From an uncultured Bacillus sp. (GTDB taxonomy: Bacteria > Bacillota > Bacilli > Bacillales_B > DSM-18226), in assembly GCF_946478885.1 (NCBI RefSeq), contig NZ_CAMLDX010000005.1, forward strand, positions 1 through 64,000: 64,000 nucleotides of DNA, written 5' to 3'. The position numbers were made by a program, and so were the translations under genes. The notes under the pieces are model-generated. The model made no database searches, had not been told where the DNA came from, and saw nothing but the letters and a program-made list of their open reading frames with translations. Below, piece by piece: positions 26,948 to 36,502 of this stretch. Numbering within the stretch: position 1 is the stretch's first letter; each line of letters opens with the position of its first letter.

Positions 26948-27333
26948 CCTTTACATGCTTCAAAAATCAACATTCTAAATTATTACTTTTTGGAAATTTC
27001 TACTTTTCGGACTTTCTTTCTCTTTATTATATCATTTGTCATGAGTATTTTCGACTATATCATTAGAAGACTATATAGAAGTAGCAAATCTGTTATCCTG
27101 TTTCTTTGGAAAATTGAAAAATAGTTGGATAAATATACTTTGAAAGGACTGTTGTTCATCAATCTCTTTTAATAGGAAGAGATGTCACTTGCGGCTCTTG
27201 CAGACCGTTCTCTGTGTAGATTATGATTGGAAGAAGCGGTGTTTTGGCGGACAAAGAGAAGGTTGTAGAAATAGAGCAAAGGGCCTGAAGTGTCAGGGAG
27301 GTCTCACTGTTTCAAAGAAAGGGGAATGGATAT

Positions 27334-28320
27334 ATGTCTATTTTGATTACGGGTGGAGTGGGGTATATTGGCTCGCACACGGTACGCTATTTTTTAGATC
27401 AACAAGAGGATGTAATCATTGTTGATAATTTGCAAAGTGGTCATCGGGAAGCGGTGGATGTTCCCCACTTCTATGACATTGATTTGAGAAATAGGGAAGC
27501 GCTTGATCAGGTATTTAAGACCCATAATATTGAAGCGGTGATTCATTTTGCGGCAAATTCATTAGTTTCGGAAAGTATGGCGAACCCATTTGAATATTAT
27601 CATAACAATGTCTACGGTATGCTGTGTCTATTGGAGGCTATGAAAAATAACGGGATAAACAAGATTGTTTTCTCTTCCACTGCAGCGACATATGGGGAAC
27701 CAACGAGCATTCCGATATTGGAGGAAAATGAAACGAATCCGACAAATACATATGGGGAAACAAAGCTGGCTATGGAAAAAATGATGAAATGGTTTGACCG
27801 GGCTTATGGGATTAAATATGTCTCGCTACGCTATTTTAATGCGGCAGGCGCTTATGAAAACGGGGAAATTGGGGAGGATCACGCTCCTGAAACCCATCTG
27901 ATTCCGTTGATTTTACAGGTGCCATTGGCGAAGAGGGAAAAGATCTTTATCTTCGGCGGCGATTATCCAACAGAGGATGGTACCTGCATTCGCGATTATA
28001 TTCATGTCGTCGATTTAGCATCGGCCCATCATTTAGCGCTGGAATATTTGCGTAGAGACAGCGAAAGTAATGTTTTTAACCTAGGTAATGGTAACGGCTA
28101 TTCGGTTAAAGAGGTCATTGAAACAGCCAGAAAAGTAACAGGGCACTCCATTCCTGCTGAATTAAAAGAAAGAAGACAAGGTGACCCTGCTGTTCTCATC
28201 GCATCATCAGAAAAAGCCAAAATCGTACTGGGTTGGAAACCACAGTTCGACTCCTTGGAAAAAATCATCCGAGATGCCTGGAATTGGCATAAAAATAACC
28301 CTTATGGATTCCGTAATTAA
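27334..28320 (+). CDS. galE: UDP-glucose 4-epimerase
   Basis: A 328-residue extended short-chain dehydrogenase. The NAD motif is ITGGVGYIGSHTVRYFL. The catalytic region has SSTAATYGEP and the YxxxK pair in TYGETKLAMEKMM. RDYIHVVDLASAHHLALEYL is GalE-specific. It interconverts UDP-glucose and UDP-galactose for wall or exopolysaccharide sugars. AAAGGGGA precedes the ATG. It stands alone, with a dispersed palindrome and a terminator downstream. Confidence 0.94.
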   Translation: MSILITGGVGYIGSHTVRYFLDQQEDVIIVDNLQSGHREAVDVPHFYDIDLRNREALDQVFKTHNIEAVIHFAANSLVSESMANPFEYYHNNVYGMLCLLEAMKNNGINKIVFSSTAATYGEPTSIPILEENETNPTNTYGETKLAMEKMMKWFDRAYGIKYVSLRYFNAAGAYENGEIGEDHAPETHLIPLILQVPLAKREKIFIFGGDYPTEDGTCIRDYIHVVDLASAHHLALEYLRRDSESNVFNLGNGNGYSVKEVIETARKVTGHSIPAELKERRQGDPAVLIASSEKAKIVLGWKPQFDSLEKIIRDAWNWHKNNPYGFRN

Positions 28321-28360
28321 AGAAACAGGAGAACGGTCTCGATGTTCCCCTAGTTTCTTC
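28321..28360. repeat. dispersed GAAACAGG palindrome
   Basis: AGAAACAGGAGAACGG followed by TTCCCCTAGTTTCTTC at the end; directly after the galE stop. Confidence 0.6.
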
Positions 28361-28366
28361 TAAATT

Positions 28367-28398
28367 TAGAGACTTGATAACAGGTCTCTATTTTTTTC
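28367..28398 (+). terminator. galE terminator
   Basis: TAGAGAC (28367-28373) pairs with GTCTCTA (28384-28390), followed by seven T residues. Confidence 0.75.
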
Positions 28399-28416
28399 TG
28401 AATTGAGTGAAATAAC

Positions 28417-28445
28417 GGAAACAAGAGAACCGTTCCGCTGTTTCC
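28417..28445. repeat. dispersed GAAACAGG palindrome
   Basis: GGAAACAAGAGAACCG then TTCCGCTGTTTCC. Its arms pair GGAAACA with TGTTTCC. Confidence 0.65.
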
Positions 28446-28646
28446 GAATTTTTGTCTTTTTGCCAAAATAACGGCTGAGTTGGCCGATTTTTCGGTGCCT
28501 TTTTAGGAGAATTTGTCTGCAGGTCCACATATTTGATGTCGGGTTCTTTATTTTTTTATTCATGAAAATAGGCGATAAACATAAGAAATGCCTATTTATC
28601 TGAATTTTTTTAAAATATGAGTTATATATGAAAGCGTTTTACTTTT

Positions 28647-28662
28647 TGGCATGATTTTTGCA
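28647..28662 (+). promoter_or_regulatory. sigma-54 promoter 3 (zinc alcohol dehydrogenase)
   Basis: TGGCAT-GATTT-TTGCA: GG and GC at the correct 10-base separation, one difference from consensus. It lies 42 bases before the dehydrogenase start. The upstream sites of the cai promoters are not present, so another activator is expected, most likely the NtrC-type regulator at 29807. Confidence 0.8.
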
Positions 28663-28703
28663 AATGAATAGAGTGTATCAACCATTTGAGAGGAGAGGTT
28701 TGG

Positions 28704-29741
28704 ATGAGTTTACGAGAAAGAAAAATGATGAAGGCAGCCGTAGTGAATGAGTTTAAGCAGCAATTAGAAATTAGGGAAGTGCCAGTACCGACATTAGACT
28801 ATGGGGAAATTTTGGTCAAGGTTAAGGCTTGCGGTGTTTGTCATACGGATTTGCATGCCGTTCATGGGGACTGGCCGGTAAAGCCTAAGTTGCCGCTTAT
28901 TCCTGGTCATGAGGGAGTTGGAATTGTAGAAGAGGTTGGAGAAGGGGTCACTTCCATCAAAGTGGGAGATCGGGTTGGGGTGCCATGGCTTTATTCTGCC
29001 TGCGGCGAATGTGAGTATTGCTTAACAGGTCGTGAAACGCTATGTCCGAATCAGTTGAATGCCGGTTATTCCGTGGATGGTGGCTATGCGGAATATTGTA
29101 AGGCTCCCGCCAACTATGTAGTAAAAATTCCGGAAAATCTTGATTTCGCTGAAGTAGCTCCTATTTTCTGTGCAGGGGTAACGACCTATAAGGCATTGAA
29201 GGTGTCGGGGGCTAATCCGGGGGATTGGGTTGCCATTTATGGAATTGGTGGTCTAGGACATGTTGCCCTTCAATATGCCAAAGCGATGGGACTTAATGTA
29301 ATTGCTATCGATATTCAGGAGGATAAGCTGGATTTGGCGAAAAAACTGGGGGCTGATCTTACGATAAATGGCATGAACATAGACCCCATTCAGGAAATCC
29401 GGGATAAAGTCGGCGGAGTGCAGTCAGCTGTATGTGTTGCCGTGACGCGAAAAGCCTTTGAGCAAGCCTATAGTTCGGTAAAAAGAGGCGGTACGCTCGT
29501 TGTTGTAGGCTTGCCAAATGCTGAATTGCCGATTCCAATTTTTAATACAGTGCTAAATGGGGTAACGGTAAAAGGTTCAATTGTGGGAACACGGAAGGAT
29601 TTACAGGAGTCCCTAGAATTTGCTGCTCAAGGTAAGGTGAAAACCAATATTGAGGTACAGCCCCTTGATCGCATCAATGATGTATTCGACCGGATGGAAA
29701 GTGGAAAAATCAACGGCCGTGTTGTCTTGAGCATTTCCTAA
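28704..29741 (+). CDS. adhA: zinc-dependent alcohol dehydrogenase (AdhA/AdhT type)
   Basis: A 345-residue medium-chain dehydrogenase very like Geobacillus ADH-HT. The catalytic zinc site is Cys46 ([10 protein letters not shown]) and His68 (PGHEGVG). Structural zinc cysteines lie in [15 protein letters not shown]. The NAD fold carries [20 protein letters not shown] 28704 follows AGGAGAGG by 5 bases; internal ATGs at 28725 and 28728 match the usual family start, so 338 residues is possible. It interconverts primary alcohols and aldehydes with NAD. Promoted by sigma-54, it is a likely target of the adjacent two-component system. Confidence 0.93.
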   Translation: MSLRERKMMKAAVVNEFKQQLEIREVPVPTLDYGEILVKVKACGVCHTDLHAVHGDWPVKPKLPLIPGHEGVGIVEEVGEGVTSIKVGDRVGVPWLYSACGECEYCLTGRETLCPNQLNAGYSVDGGYAEYCKAPANYVVKIPENLDFAEVAPIFCAGVTTYKALKVSGANPGDWVAIYGIGGLGHVALQYAKAMGLNVIAIDIQEDKLDLAKKLGADLTINGMNIDPIQEIRDKVGGVQSAVCVAVTRKAFEQAYSSVKRGGTLVVVGLPNAELPIPIFNTVLNGVTVKGSIVGTRKDLQESLEFAAQGKVKTNIEVQPLDRINDVFDRMESGKINGRVVLSIS

Positions 29742-29742
29742 T

Positions 29743-29804
29743 GAAACAGGGGACGGTCCCATTTTTTTATATAAATAGAAACGGGAGATCCGTCCTCTGT
29801 TTCC
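29743..29804. repeat. composite palindrome between convergent genes
   Basis: GAAACAGGGGACGG (29743-29756) pairs with CCGTCCTCTGTTTC near 29790-29803, one G-T pair. The loop holds a T-run and an internal partial copy. It belongs to the dispersed family and may serve as the terminator for both adhA and the convergent regulator gene. Confidence 0.75.
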
Positions 29805-29806
29805 AT

Positions 29807-31237
29807 TTATTTTTCGTTTAGGAGGTAGCGGAGTTTTCTTAGGCTGATTTGCAGTTTTTTGGCGGCTTCTTTTCGGTTTCCATTGGCTTCTTTTAATGTT
29901 TGCAATATAAAGGTCTTGCCCACCTGAGCCTCCAATTGCTTAATTTGGGTAAGAACCTCAGTCAAACTTATCCCTTCCCTTTGTTTGCAGACAGAGAGTA
30001 ACTCGTTTGCCCAGTTTTGTAAATGGTGTTCCAGTTGGCTTTCCTGCTTTTCGGTCTGGGAAGGGGTGGGACAATCTTTTATCATGGAATGTGCGAGCGG
30101 TAAATCGTCGGCGGTTATGAGGGTGCGATTGGAATCCGATAATGTCACGATGCGTGTAATAAAATTAGATAGCTCACGGATATTACCCGGCCATTCATAA
30201 TGCTGCAGCGCCCTCATGGCACTTTCGGAAAAAGTAATTCCTGTGTTTGGATAGCGTTGCAGGAAGTATTCTACCAATAAAGGAATATCTTCTTTTCGCT
30301 CGCGTAAGGGTGGAATAGTTAAATGGACTACATTTAAACGGTAGTACAAATCCTCCCTGAATTTTTTCTGCCGCACTGCTTCCCGGAGGTTTTCATTGGT
30401 TGCCGCCACTAAACGGGTATGGGTGTGTAAAATGGTCTCACTCCCCACACGCATGAACTCTCGAGTTTCTAAGACTCGAAGCATCTTTATCTGGATTGAG
30501 CGGGAAGCTTCCGCAATTTCATCAAGAAAGAGCGTTCCCTTCATCGCAATTTCAAACAATCCCTTCCTCTGCTGTGTCGCTCCGGTAAAGGCCCCTTTTT
30601 CATGACCGAACAACTCGCTTTCCAAAAGAGACTCTGAAATGGCTCCGCAATTGACCCCGACAAAGGATTCCTGGCTGCGCTGGCTGGCATGATGAATAAA
30701 GCGCGACAGCACCTCCTTCCCGGTACCGGTTTCCCCCTCAATTAAAACATTTACATTTTTCTGTGCCACCTTGTAGGCTGTCTGGATCAGCTCGTTCATT
30801 GCTTTATTGTTTCCTAAGATCAGCCCCGCTTCATAGGCGATATGTTTGATAGGCTGCCAGGTGGAGGAATTATTAGAAATAAGCAGCTTGTCCATCTGGC
30901 TTTCTAACCGATCAATATCAGCAAACGGTTTTTCAAGATAATCACTTGCCCCGAGCTTAATAGCTTCTACCGCCGTTTTGACCGTGCTATAGCCTGTCAT
31001 AATGATTGCCTTGCAGCACGGCTGCATTTTTTTTAAATGCCGTAGTATTGACAGGCCGTCTGTGTCGGGCAATTTTAAATCGATCATGGCTGCATGAAAT
31101 TTTCTCCTAGAAAAGTCAAGCGCAGAAAATTCCTTCCCGCTGTTGACGACCTCGACATGATAGCCCTTTGCTGTAAAAAGGCGGGATAAAAAATTGCCGA
31201 TTTCTATTTCGTCATCTATCACTAATAAATTGGTCAT
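29807..31237 (-). CDS. NtrC-family response regulator, sigma-54 activator
   Basis: A 476-residue protein. The receiver domain (1-120) has DD at 8-9, phosphoacceptor Asp53 in MIDLKLPD and Lys103 in LEKPF. The AAA+ domain has Walker A GETGTGKE at 168-175 and GAFTGA at 215-220. The Fis-type HTH ends the protein (GNRKEAAKKLQISLRKLRYL). It overlaps the upstream kinase by 4 bases, so it is its partner. The nearest sigma-54 promoter is that of adhA, 1 kb beyond its 3' end, making alcohol metabolism the likely output. Confidence 0.94.
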   Translation of the reverse strand: MTNLLVIDDEIEIGNFLSRLFTAKGYHVEVVNSGKEFSALDFSRRKFHAAMIDLKLPDTDGLSILRHLKKMQPCCKAIIMTGYSTVKTAVEAIKLGASDYLEKPFADIDRLESQMDKLLISNNSSTWQPIKHIAYEAGLILGNNKAMNELIQTAYKVAQKNVNVLIEGETGTGKEVLSRFIHHASQRSQESFVGVNCGAISESLLESELFGHEKGAFTGATQQRKGLFEIAMKGTLFLDEIAEASRSIQIKMLRVLETREFMRVGSETILHTHTRLVAATNENLREAVRQKKFREDLYYRLNVVHLTIPPLRERKEDIPLLVEYFLQRYPNTGITFSESAMRALQHYEWPGNIRELSNFITRIVTLSDSNRTLITADDLPLAHSMIKDCPTPSQTEKQESQLEHHLQNWANELLSVCKQREGISLTEVLTQIKQLEAQVGKTFILQTLKEANGNRKEAAKKLQISLRKLRYLLNEK

Positions 31238-32874
31238 GAAATCACCCCAATTTCTTTTGCTAATGGAAGAGGCAATTTTAAGGTGAAGGTACTGCCCTGG
31301 TGCAGGATGCTGTCCACGTCAATGGTGCCTCCATGTGCTCTGGCGATGCCGATACTTACGGATAGCCCCAGACCGGTCCCTTTCTCCTTTTCCTTTGTTG
31401 TATGAAAAGGATGGAAGATTTCAGCTAACCGATTGTCTTCGATGCCTATCCCGTTGTCGATGATGGATAGGTGAACCTCATCTGACTGGAGGCAGGTTTG
31501 AATGGTAATTTCCTTATCTTCCTTTGATAGAGGCGCAAGGGCATCCCGTGCATTGAGGAGCAGGTTGATAATAATTTGTTCGATCTGTGTCGGCCTGCCT
31601 TCAATGAAAGGCAGATCCTTCTGCATGATGAGTGTAATGTTGATTTGCTTTTGCTCTAATTGATATTTTAAGAGATTGAGTACTTTTTCTACGGCTTTAT
31701 TCAGTGAGCAGGAGCCAAAGATGTATTCATCCTGTCTGGAAAAAGTAAGCAGGCTTTTAATAATTTGTTTGCAGCGGTCTCCGCATTGTTTTATATCGTG
31801 CAGCAGGGGAAACGAACTATCTTCCTGCGGTGTGCTTCGTAGCAGTAATTGGGCATTGCCTAAAATAGCGGTTAACGGGCTGTTTAATTCATGTGCGATA
31901 CCTGCGGCCATTTCGCCAATGGCTGCTAGTTTACCAGAATGCAGTAATTCCACCTCCATTTTCCGTTTTTCTGTTACGTCCTTGATGTAGGCAATCACGC
32001 CATATACCTGGTGTTCACTGTTTTGCACTGGATAGGTATACAGTTCGCATATTTTGTGGTTAGGGAGGTGCATTTCCATATAGCCGGTTCTAAGTGACTG
32101 GAAGGTCTCTCTGACAAGTGTTCGACAGGGTTCTTTTATGATATGAAGATTTGCTTTTTCCTGGCGAAAAAAGGCTTTGACCGAATCGTTATATTGCAGC
32201 ACGTTTAGATTCTTGTCAAACACGATAAGCATGTCATCAACCGCTTTAAAGGTATCCTCCCATTGTTGTTTAGTTTGCAGTACTTTGCAGTATAATTGGG
32301 CATTTTCCATGCTGACAGCGAGATGATCTGTCAGCTGCTCCAAGAAAGCGAGGTCATCCATGCTCCATGGTGACTCGTCATGGCGGCCGATAGTTAGCAC
32401 CCCGATCATATTATTTTTGCTGTAAATCGGCAGGACTAATATGGTTTTTAACTGCAATGCTGCAAGGTATTTTTTTTCAAAAAAATGATCGTTCATGTCT
32501 TGGACTGTTTGAAAAGTAATCGTCTTTGTCTCTAATGCAGACCAATAGAGCGAAGGGTCATGGGGAACGGCTGTTTCAATGATGATCTTTTGCTGGTCTG
32601 CAGGATAAACATTGGTTAACGTATGCTGCTGAAGCAGCAATAAACTAAGATGTTCGAAGCGAACTAGTACTCTTAATTTATCAGTCATGTTTTTTAAAAT
32701 ATCTTCCAACGGCATATCGACTTTAATATTTTTCATCACTTCATTCATGATGGCCAGCTGCATGTTTTTTTTCTGTAATTGTTCAACGGTTTCCTTAAGC
32801 TCTGTATAGTAATTTTTTTTGGAAGATTTCACGCCAGTTAACTGGTCTATCATTTCATATTTATTGTTGAGCAC
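31234..32874 (-). CDS. cytosolic sensor histidine kinase (GAF-PAS-HisKA-HATPase)
   Basis: A 546-residue kinase without membrane segments. Residues 50-190 form a GAF domain, about 205-305 a PAS domain (MLIVFDKNLNVLQYNDSVKA). The phosphorylation site is His328 in GIAHELNSPLTAILGNAQLL. The ATPase domain has NLLLNARDAL, DNGIG and GTGLGLSV. The start is GTG 32874 after AAGGCGGTG. It lies 15 bases after the Fe-dehydrogenase gene and overlaps the regulator gene, so all three form one operon. A soluble sensor beside alcohol dehydrogenases suggests an internal signal such as aldehyde, alcohol or redox state. Confidence 0.93.
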   Translation of the reverse strand: MLNNKYEMIDQLTGVKSSKKNYYTELKETVEQLQKKNMQLAIMNEVMKNIKVDMPLEDILKNMTDKLRVLVRFEHLSLLLLQQHTLTNVYPADQQKIIIETAVPHDPSLYWSALETKTITFQTVQDMNDHFFEKKYLAALQLKTILVLPIYSKNNMIGVLTIGRHDESPWSMDDLAFLEQLTDHLAVSMENAQLYCKVLQTKQQWEDTFKAVDDMLIVFDKNLNVLQYNDSVKAFFRQEKANLHIIKEPCRTLVRETFQSLRTGYMEMHLPNHKICELYTYPVQNSEHQVYGVIAYIKDVTEKRKMEVELLHSGKLAAIGEMAAGIAHELNSPLTAILGNAQLLLRSTPQEDSSFPLLHDIKQCGDRCKQIIKSLLTFSRQDEYIFGSCSLNKAVEKVLNLLKYQLEQKQINITLIMQKDLPFIEGRPTQIEQIIINLLLNARDALAPLSKEDKEITIQTCLQSDEVHLSIIDNGIGIEDNRLAEIFHPFHTTKEKEKGTGLGLSVSIGIARAHGGTIDVDSILHQGSTFTLKLPLPLAKEIGVIS

Positions 32875-32888
32875 AATATTTCACCGCC

Positions 32889-34037
32889 TTACAATACGTT
32901 TTTTAAAATGGCTTTCACCTGTTCGTGAGTCATATCACGAGGGTTCGTAATCATGCAAGCATCTTCAAGTGCCGTTTGGCTTAACACATTGAGAATGTCT
33001 TCTGTCACACTAAATTCCTTCAGCCGTTTAGGGATACCGATATCGACGGATAATTCCTTGACGAATTGGATCGCTGCGCTTCCGGCTTGGCGCTGTGTTA
33101 ATCCTCGAGTATCGATCCCCATTATTTCTGCCATTTCGGTAAACCGCTGCGGGACGGCGATAAAGTTAAAGTCCATAATATACGGCAACAGAATCGCATT
33201 TATTTCACCGTGTGGGAGGGAAAATCGGCCGCCAATGGCATGGGAAATGGCATGTGCCGCGCCAAGGATCGCATTTGAAAAAGCAAGTCCGGCTTGAAGA
33301 CTGGCCATAGCCATGGCTTCCTTCGCTTCCTCGTTGGTTTTGGATGCAACGGAGGGGCGCAAATATTTAGCTACAAGGGAAAGGGCATTCTTTGCCTGAA
33401 CATCTGTCAACGGTGTCGCCGCAATACTCACATATGATTCAATCGCATGGGTAAGGACGTCCAGACCCGTCGCTGCAGTTAAATGACTGTCCTTTGTAAT
33501 GAGGGTGAGCGGATCTACAATCGCAATATCCGGTACGAGCGACTTGGATACAATCGTCATTTTCTTTTTGCGGGTAGAATCGACAATAATGGAAAACTGC
33601 GATACCTCAGAGCCGGACCCGGCCGTTGTCATAATCATGACCATGGGAGGAAGGGGCTTTTCAATTTTATCAATGCCTTCGTAATCGCTGATGTCTCCTC
33701 GATTCGTTGCGAGGATGGCAATCGCCTTCGCCGCGTCTAACACACTGCCGCCCCCAACGCCAATCACGGCATCACATTCATGGTCAATAAAGGCCCGGCA
33801 GCCATTTGTCACATCCGTATCCTTTGGATTTGTGGTAACGTCAATATATGTAGCAAAAGGCAGGTGGGATTCTTTACAGACTTGTGTGACCCTTTCTAGC
33901 CATCCGGCTTTCGCCACACCTAAGTCACTTACAACCAATACCTTTTTTGCTCCAAGCCGTAGGCAGGCATCTCCTGCCTGGCTAATCGAACCCTTCCCGA
34001 AAATAATCTCCGGTGTTACGAACTTATTAATAAACAT
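32889..34037 (-). CDS. iron-containing alcohol dehydrogenase
   Basis: A 382-residue type III alcohol dehydrogenase. GGGSVLDAAKAIAILATN binds NAD(P), TTAGSGSEVSQFSI follows, and the metal ligands lie in GLDVLTHAIESYVS (with D and H further on: ILGAAHAISHAIGGRFSLPHG). It resembles 1,3-propanediol and butanol dehydrogenases. ATG 34037 follows GAGGTGATTTG; the codon before it is TTG. First gene of the operon with the sensor kinase and regulator, an unusual pairing. Substrate not determinable. Confidence 0.92.
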   Translation of the reverse strand: MFINKFVTPEIIFGKGSISQAGDACLRLGAKKVLVVSDLGVAKAGWLERVTQVCKESHLPFATYIDVTTNPKDTDVTNGCRAFIDHECDAVIGVGGGSVLDAAKAIAILATNRGDISDYEGIDKIEKPLPPMVMIMTTAGSGSEVSQFSIIVDSTRKKKMTIVSKSLVPDIAIVDPLTLITKDSHLTAATGLDVLTHAIESYVSIAATPLTDVQAKNALSLVAKYLRPSVASKTNEEAKEAMAMASLQAGLAFSNAILGAAHAISHAIGGRFSLPHGEINAILLPYIMDFNFIAVPQRFTEMAEIMGIDTRGLTQRQAGSAAIQFVKELSVDIGIPKRLKEFSVTEDILNVLSQTALEDACMITNPRDMTHEQVKAILKNVL

Positions 34038-34051
34038 CAAATCACCTCAGT

Positions 34052-34080
34052 GGAAATAGGGGACGGTTCTGGTGTTTCCC
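34052..34080. repeat. dispersed GAAACAGG palindrome
   Basis: GGAAATAGGGGACGG then TTCTGGTGTTTCCC. Lies in the 368-base gap 34038-34405, which also has a divergent form near 34250-34275. Confidence 0.6.
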
Positions 34081-34174
34081 TAATATATTGTAATGAGTAG
34101 ATCGAACATTGAATCTGACTGAAAGTGGAGTTTCAATCGGTTGGGTTATATTTTGTATTTTCAGATTATTCCTA

Positions 34175-34202
34175 ATTATAATATAAACTGAAAAATTTTC
34201 AA
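34175..34202 (-). promoter_or_regulatory. probable sigma-A promoter of the Fe-ADH/kinase/regulator operon
   Basis: On the minus strand TTGAAA (34202-34197), a 16-base spacer, then TATAAT (34180-34175), about 140 bases before the start codon. No sigma-54 element was found here. Confidence 0.6.
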
Positions 34203-34249
34203 AGGAATCTAGGGGGAATCTGTGAAAGGGGACATGAGCGAAACAAATC

Positions 34250-34275
34250 GGAACAGGGAACGATTCTAATGTTTC
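34250..34275. repeat. dispersed GAAACAGG palindrome, diverged
   Basis: GGAACAGGGAACGATTC then TAATGTTTCC, the weaker second copy in this gap. Confidence 0.5.
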
Positions 34276-34378
34276 CTCAATATTTCCAATTGTGAATTGG
34301 AGGTGATTGGTCATTTTTTCAGCTATTTCCTGTGGATCATGCTTGCACTGAATGTACTTTCTTCAATTAATTAGAATT

Positions 34379-34405
34379 GAAACAGAGGAACCGTTCCCCT
34401 GTTTC
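34379..34405. repeat. dispersed GAAACAGG palindrome at the yibF end
   Basis: GAAACAGAGGAACCG then TTCCCCTGTTTC, ending one base before the stop codon of the YibF-like gene. Arms pair GAAACAG with CTGTTTC and GGAAC with GTTCC. It probably serves as terminator. Confidence 0.75.
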
Positions 34406-35164
34406 TTATTTTGTTGTTTTGACTAGAAAGTGAGCCGTAATCCAGGCGGTTATGGGGATAATGAGCGCGACACCAATTCCGGAGCAAAGGATTGTAATCA
34501 TTTCAGCACTAAATACCTTTGAATTGATGATTTCTCCCATCGAGTAAGACAAGTCTTTAAACCATATAAGAAGTCCCAGATAGCTTCCAAAAAAGGCGAA
34601 AACCAATGTATTGGTACTGGTTCCTAAAATATCCTTCCCAATGTTTATTCCGGACAAATATAAATCCTTTTTGCTAATAGATGGATTATGATAATAGATT
34701 TCCCGCATAGGGGAAGAGATCGCCATAGCAGTGTCAGTAATCGCACCGATGGTACTCATAATGATTACGGATACACCGATTTTGGCAAAATCAACGCCTA
34801 TATAAAGGGAAAAGATACTGAGCTCTTCTACCTCTTCTTCTCCAAACCCTTGTATCAACGTCTTTTTTGCTACGATAACGATAAAAAACAGCAAAAGCAC
34901 GATAGTGATGAGCGTTGAGAGAAAAGCGGTTTTTGTTGTGCTGTTCACTTCATTTATATAAAACAGATTAATTAAACTAATCAACGCACCTGCTATCAAG
35001 GTCAAAATAAATGGGTTAAAATTTGGATTAGCCATTAATAATACGGTAATAAGGATTACACTAAAATTGAAAAAGATGGCCAAGAAGGAGCGTGCCCCTT
35101 TGTTTCCGCCAATTACGGTCATCAAAATAAACAAAATGATTCCCAAAAGTACTAATACATTCAT
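34406..35164 (-). CDS. YibE/F-family membrane protein (YibF-like)
   Basis: A 252-residue protein with about seven helices. TIGAITDTAMAISSPMREIY and INIGKDILGTSTNTLVFAFF are the YibE/F signatures. Starts within the 4-base overlap with the upstream YibE-like gene, so the two are coupled. Function of the family is unknown; the second helix bundle of YibE is homologous, suggesting a two-protein complex. Confidence 0.85.
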   Translation of the reverse strand: MNVLVLLGIILFILMTVIGGNKGARSFLAIFFNFSVILITVLLMANPNFNPFILTLIAGALISLINLFYINEVNSTTKTAFLSTLITIVLLLFFIVIVAKKTLIQGFGEEEVEELSIFSLYIGVDFAKIGVSVIIMSTIGAITDTAMAISSPMREIYYHNPSISKKDLYLSGINIGKDILGTSTNTLVFAFFGSYLGLLIWFKDLSYSMGEIINSKVFSAEMITILCSGIGVALIIPITAWITAHFLVKTTK

Positions 35165-36408
35165 GATTTTGCCTTCTTTCGATTAACGAAAAAAATAGAA
35201 ACATAGAGACCTATCGGAATCGTTAGTACGATCCCAATTCCTCCAGCTAAGGCTCTTGCCAATTCCAATGAGAGATTCATGGAAAGAGTATACCCTAATG
35301 AAGTTGAATTTTTCAGATACAAAATAAGCATTGGGATGGAACCGCTGATATAGACAAAAAACAAAATATTGGTCATCGTGCCCATAATATCTTTTCCAAT
35401 ATCCATTCCGGATGTTTTTAACGCTTGAACAGATATATGGTTGTTCTTTTCATATAATTCAAAAAGGGAAGATGACATAGTAATGGCTATATCCATTACA
35501 GCTCCCAACGATCCGATAAACAGCCCTGCCATAAACACCATTTTATAAGGCTCGGTTATAAATTGCATTTCTTCGTAGCGAAGTCCTTTTTCAGAGGTGA
35601 GCCATAAAACAAGATAGGTAATGAGCAGCGATAGAAAGGTCCCCAGCAGTGTTGCGATAATAGCTGCATAGGTTTTTTCATTAAAACCGTTGACGAGAAA
35701 CAATGAGATCACCGTAAATAAGACGATGCTGATCCCGCAAATGAATAGTAAACTAATGCCGGATGTCTTTAAATAGAAATCTAAAGCATAGGATAACAAG
35801 GCCGCATTAACGGCTAAACTAATGAAGGAAAACAGCCCTTGCTTTTTTCCCACAAAAAGTAAAATAAAGAAAAATATCCATGTAACGATCAGCAAGTATT
35901 TATCGCGTTTTACATCCAAAATCGAGCCAGTAAAATTCGCATCGCCCGTATGTTCTTTATCAATGGATACATATAATTCGGTTCCGGGAGAATATGCCTG
36001 ATCATAAGCTCCGGATAAGGAATATTTATTGGTTAAATGGATGTACTGCCCTTTTTCCTTCCCATTTTTTAATTCCGCAAGAATATCCTGCGTGAATAGC
36101 CGGTCCTTATTATGATAGCGATCTGTTACTGCGTTTGTTTCGATTAGTTTTGTCTCAATCACTTTGGCAATAGGCCGATCATAGAATGAATAGTCGTGAT
36201 AAACAAAAATAATAGAGGAAACAAAACAGAAGAACAGGATGATGTAAAAAGAAATTTGTTTGTAACTTAGCTTTTTTATTTTGTCACTTATACCATTCAA
36301 AAAAAACAACCTCCAATGGTTCGGACTGGAATCAAAGTAAGATACATATTTGAGCTGCTGAATTTTCCCCGCATTCTGTGTATTTGATCGGGTATCAGTC
36401 TGTATCAT
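35161..36408 (-). CDS. YibE/F-family membrane protein (YibE-like)
   Basis: A 415-residue protein: one N-terminal helix (about residues 50-68), an extracytoplasmic domain of about 100 residues, then seven helices. SLGAVMDIAITMSSSLFELY and DIGKDIMGTMTNILFFVYIS repeat the motifs of the YibF-like partner. The ribosome binding site is weak (GGAAAG). The extracytoplasmic part (TDRYHNKDRLFTQDI) is the likely ligand or substrate side. Role unknown. Confidence 0.85.
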   Translation of the reverse strand: MIQTDTRSNTQNAGKIQQLKYVSYFDSSPNHWRLFFLNGISDKIKKLSYKQISFYIILFFCFVSSIIFVYHDYSFYDRPIAKVIETKLIETNAVTDRYHNKDRLFTQDILAELKNGKEKGQYIHLTNKYSLSGAYDQAYSPGTELYVSIDKEHTGDANFTGSILDVKRDKYLLIVTWIFFFILLFVGKKQGLFSFISLAVNAALLSYALDFYLKTSGISLLFICGISIVLFTVISLFLVNGFNEKTYAAIIATLLGTFLSLLITYLVLWLTSEKGLRYEEMQFITEPYKMVFMAGLFIGSLGAVMDIAITMSSSLFELYEKNNHISVQALKTSGMDIGKDIMGTMTNILFFVYISGSIPMLILYLKNSTSLGYTLSMNLSLELARALAGGIGIVLTIPIGLYVSIFFVNRKKAKS

Positions 36409-36502
36409 CTTTCCGGTTTGGAACCTTAAACTTCGATAACAATGGTACTACAATACAAAAATGATACAAGGCCGTCAAGGAAAACACGTATAGGAACCGC
36501 TG

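Larger units (their letters stand above)
26494..27333. other. 840-base gene-free stretch
   Basis: Holds a GAAACAGG-family palindrome copy at 26755-26776 and a hairpin at 26913-26947. Otherwise AT-rich with no convincing gene; the upstream control region of the activator must lie in its first part. Confidence 0.4.

Noticed and set aside
27189..27425. 78-codon frame overlapping the galE start
   Set aside because: Runs into galE in another frame, Trp/Cys/Gly-rich composition, no ribosome binding site.
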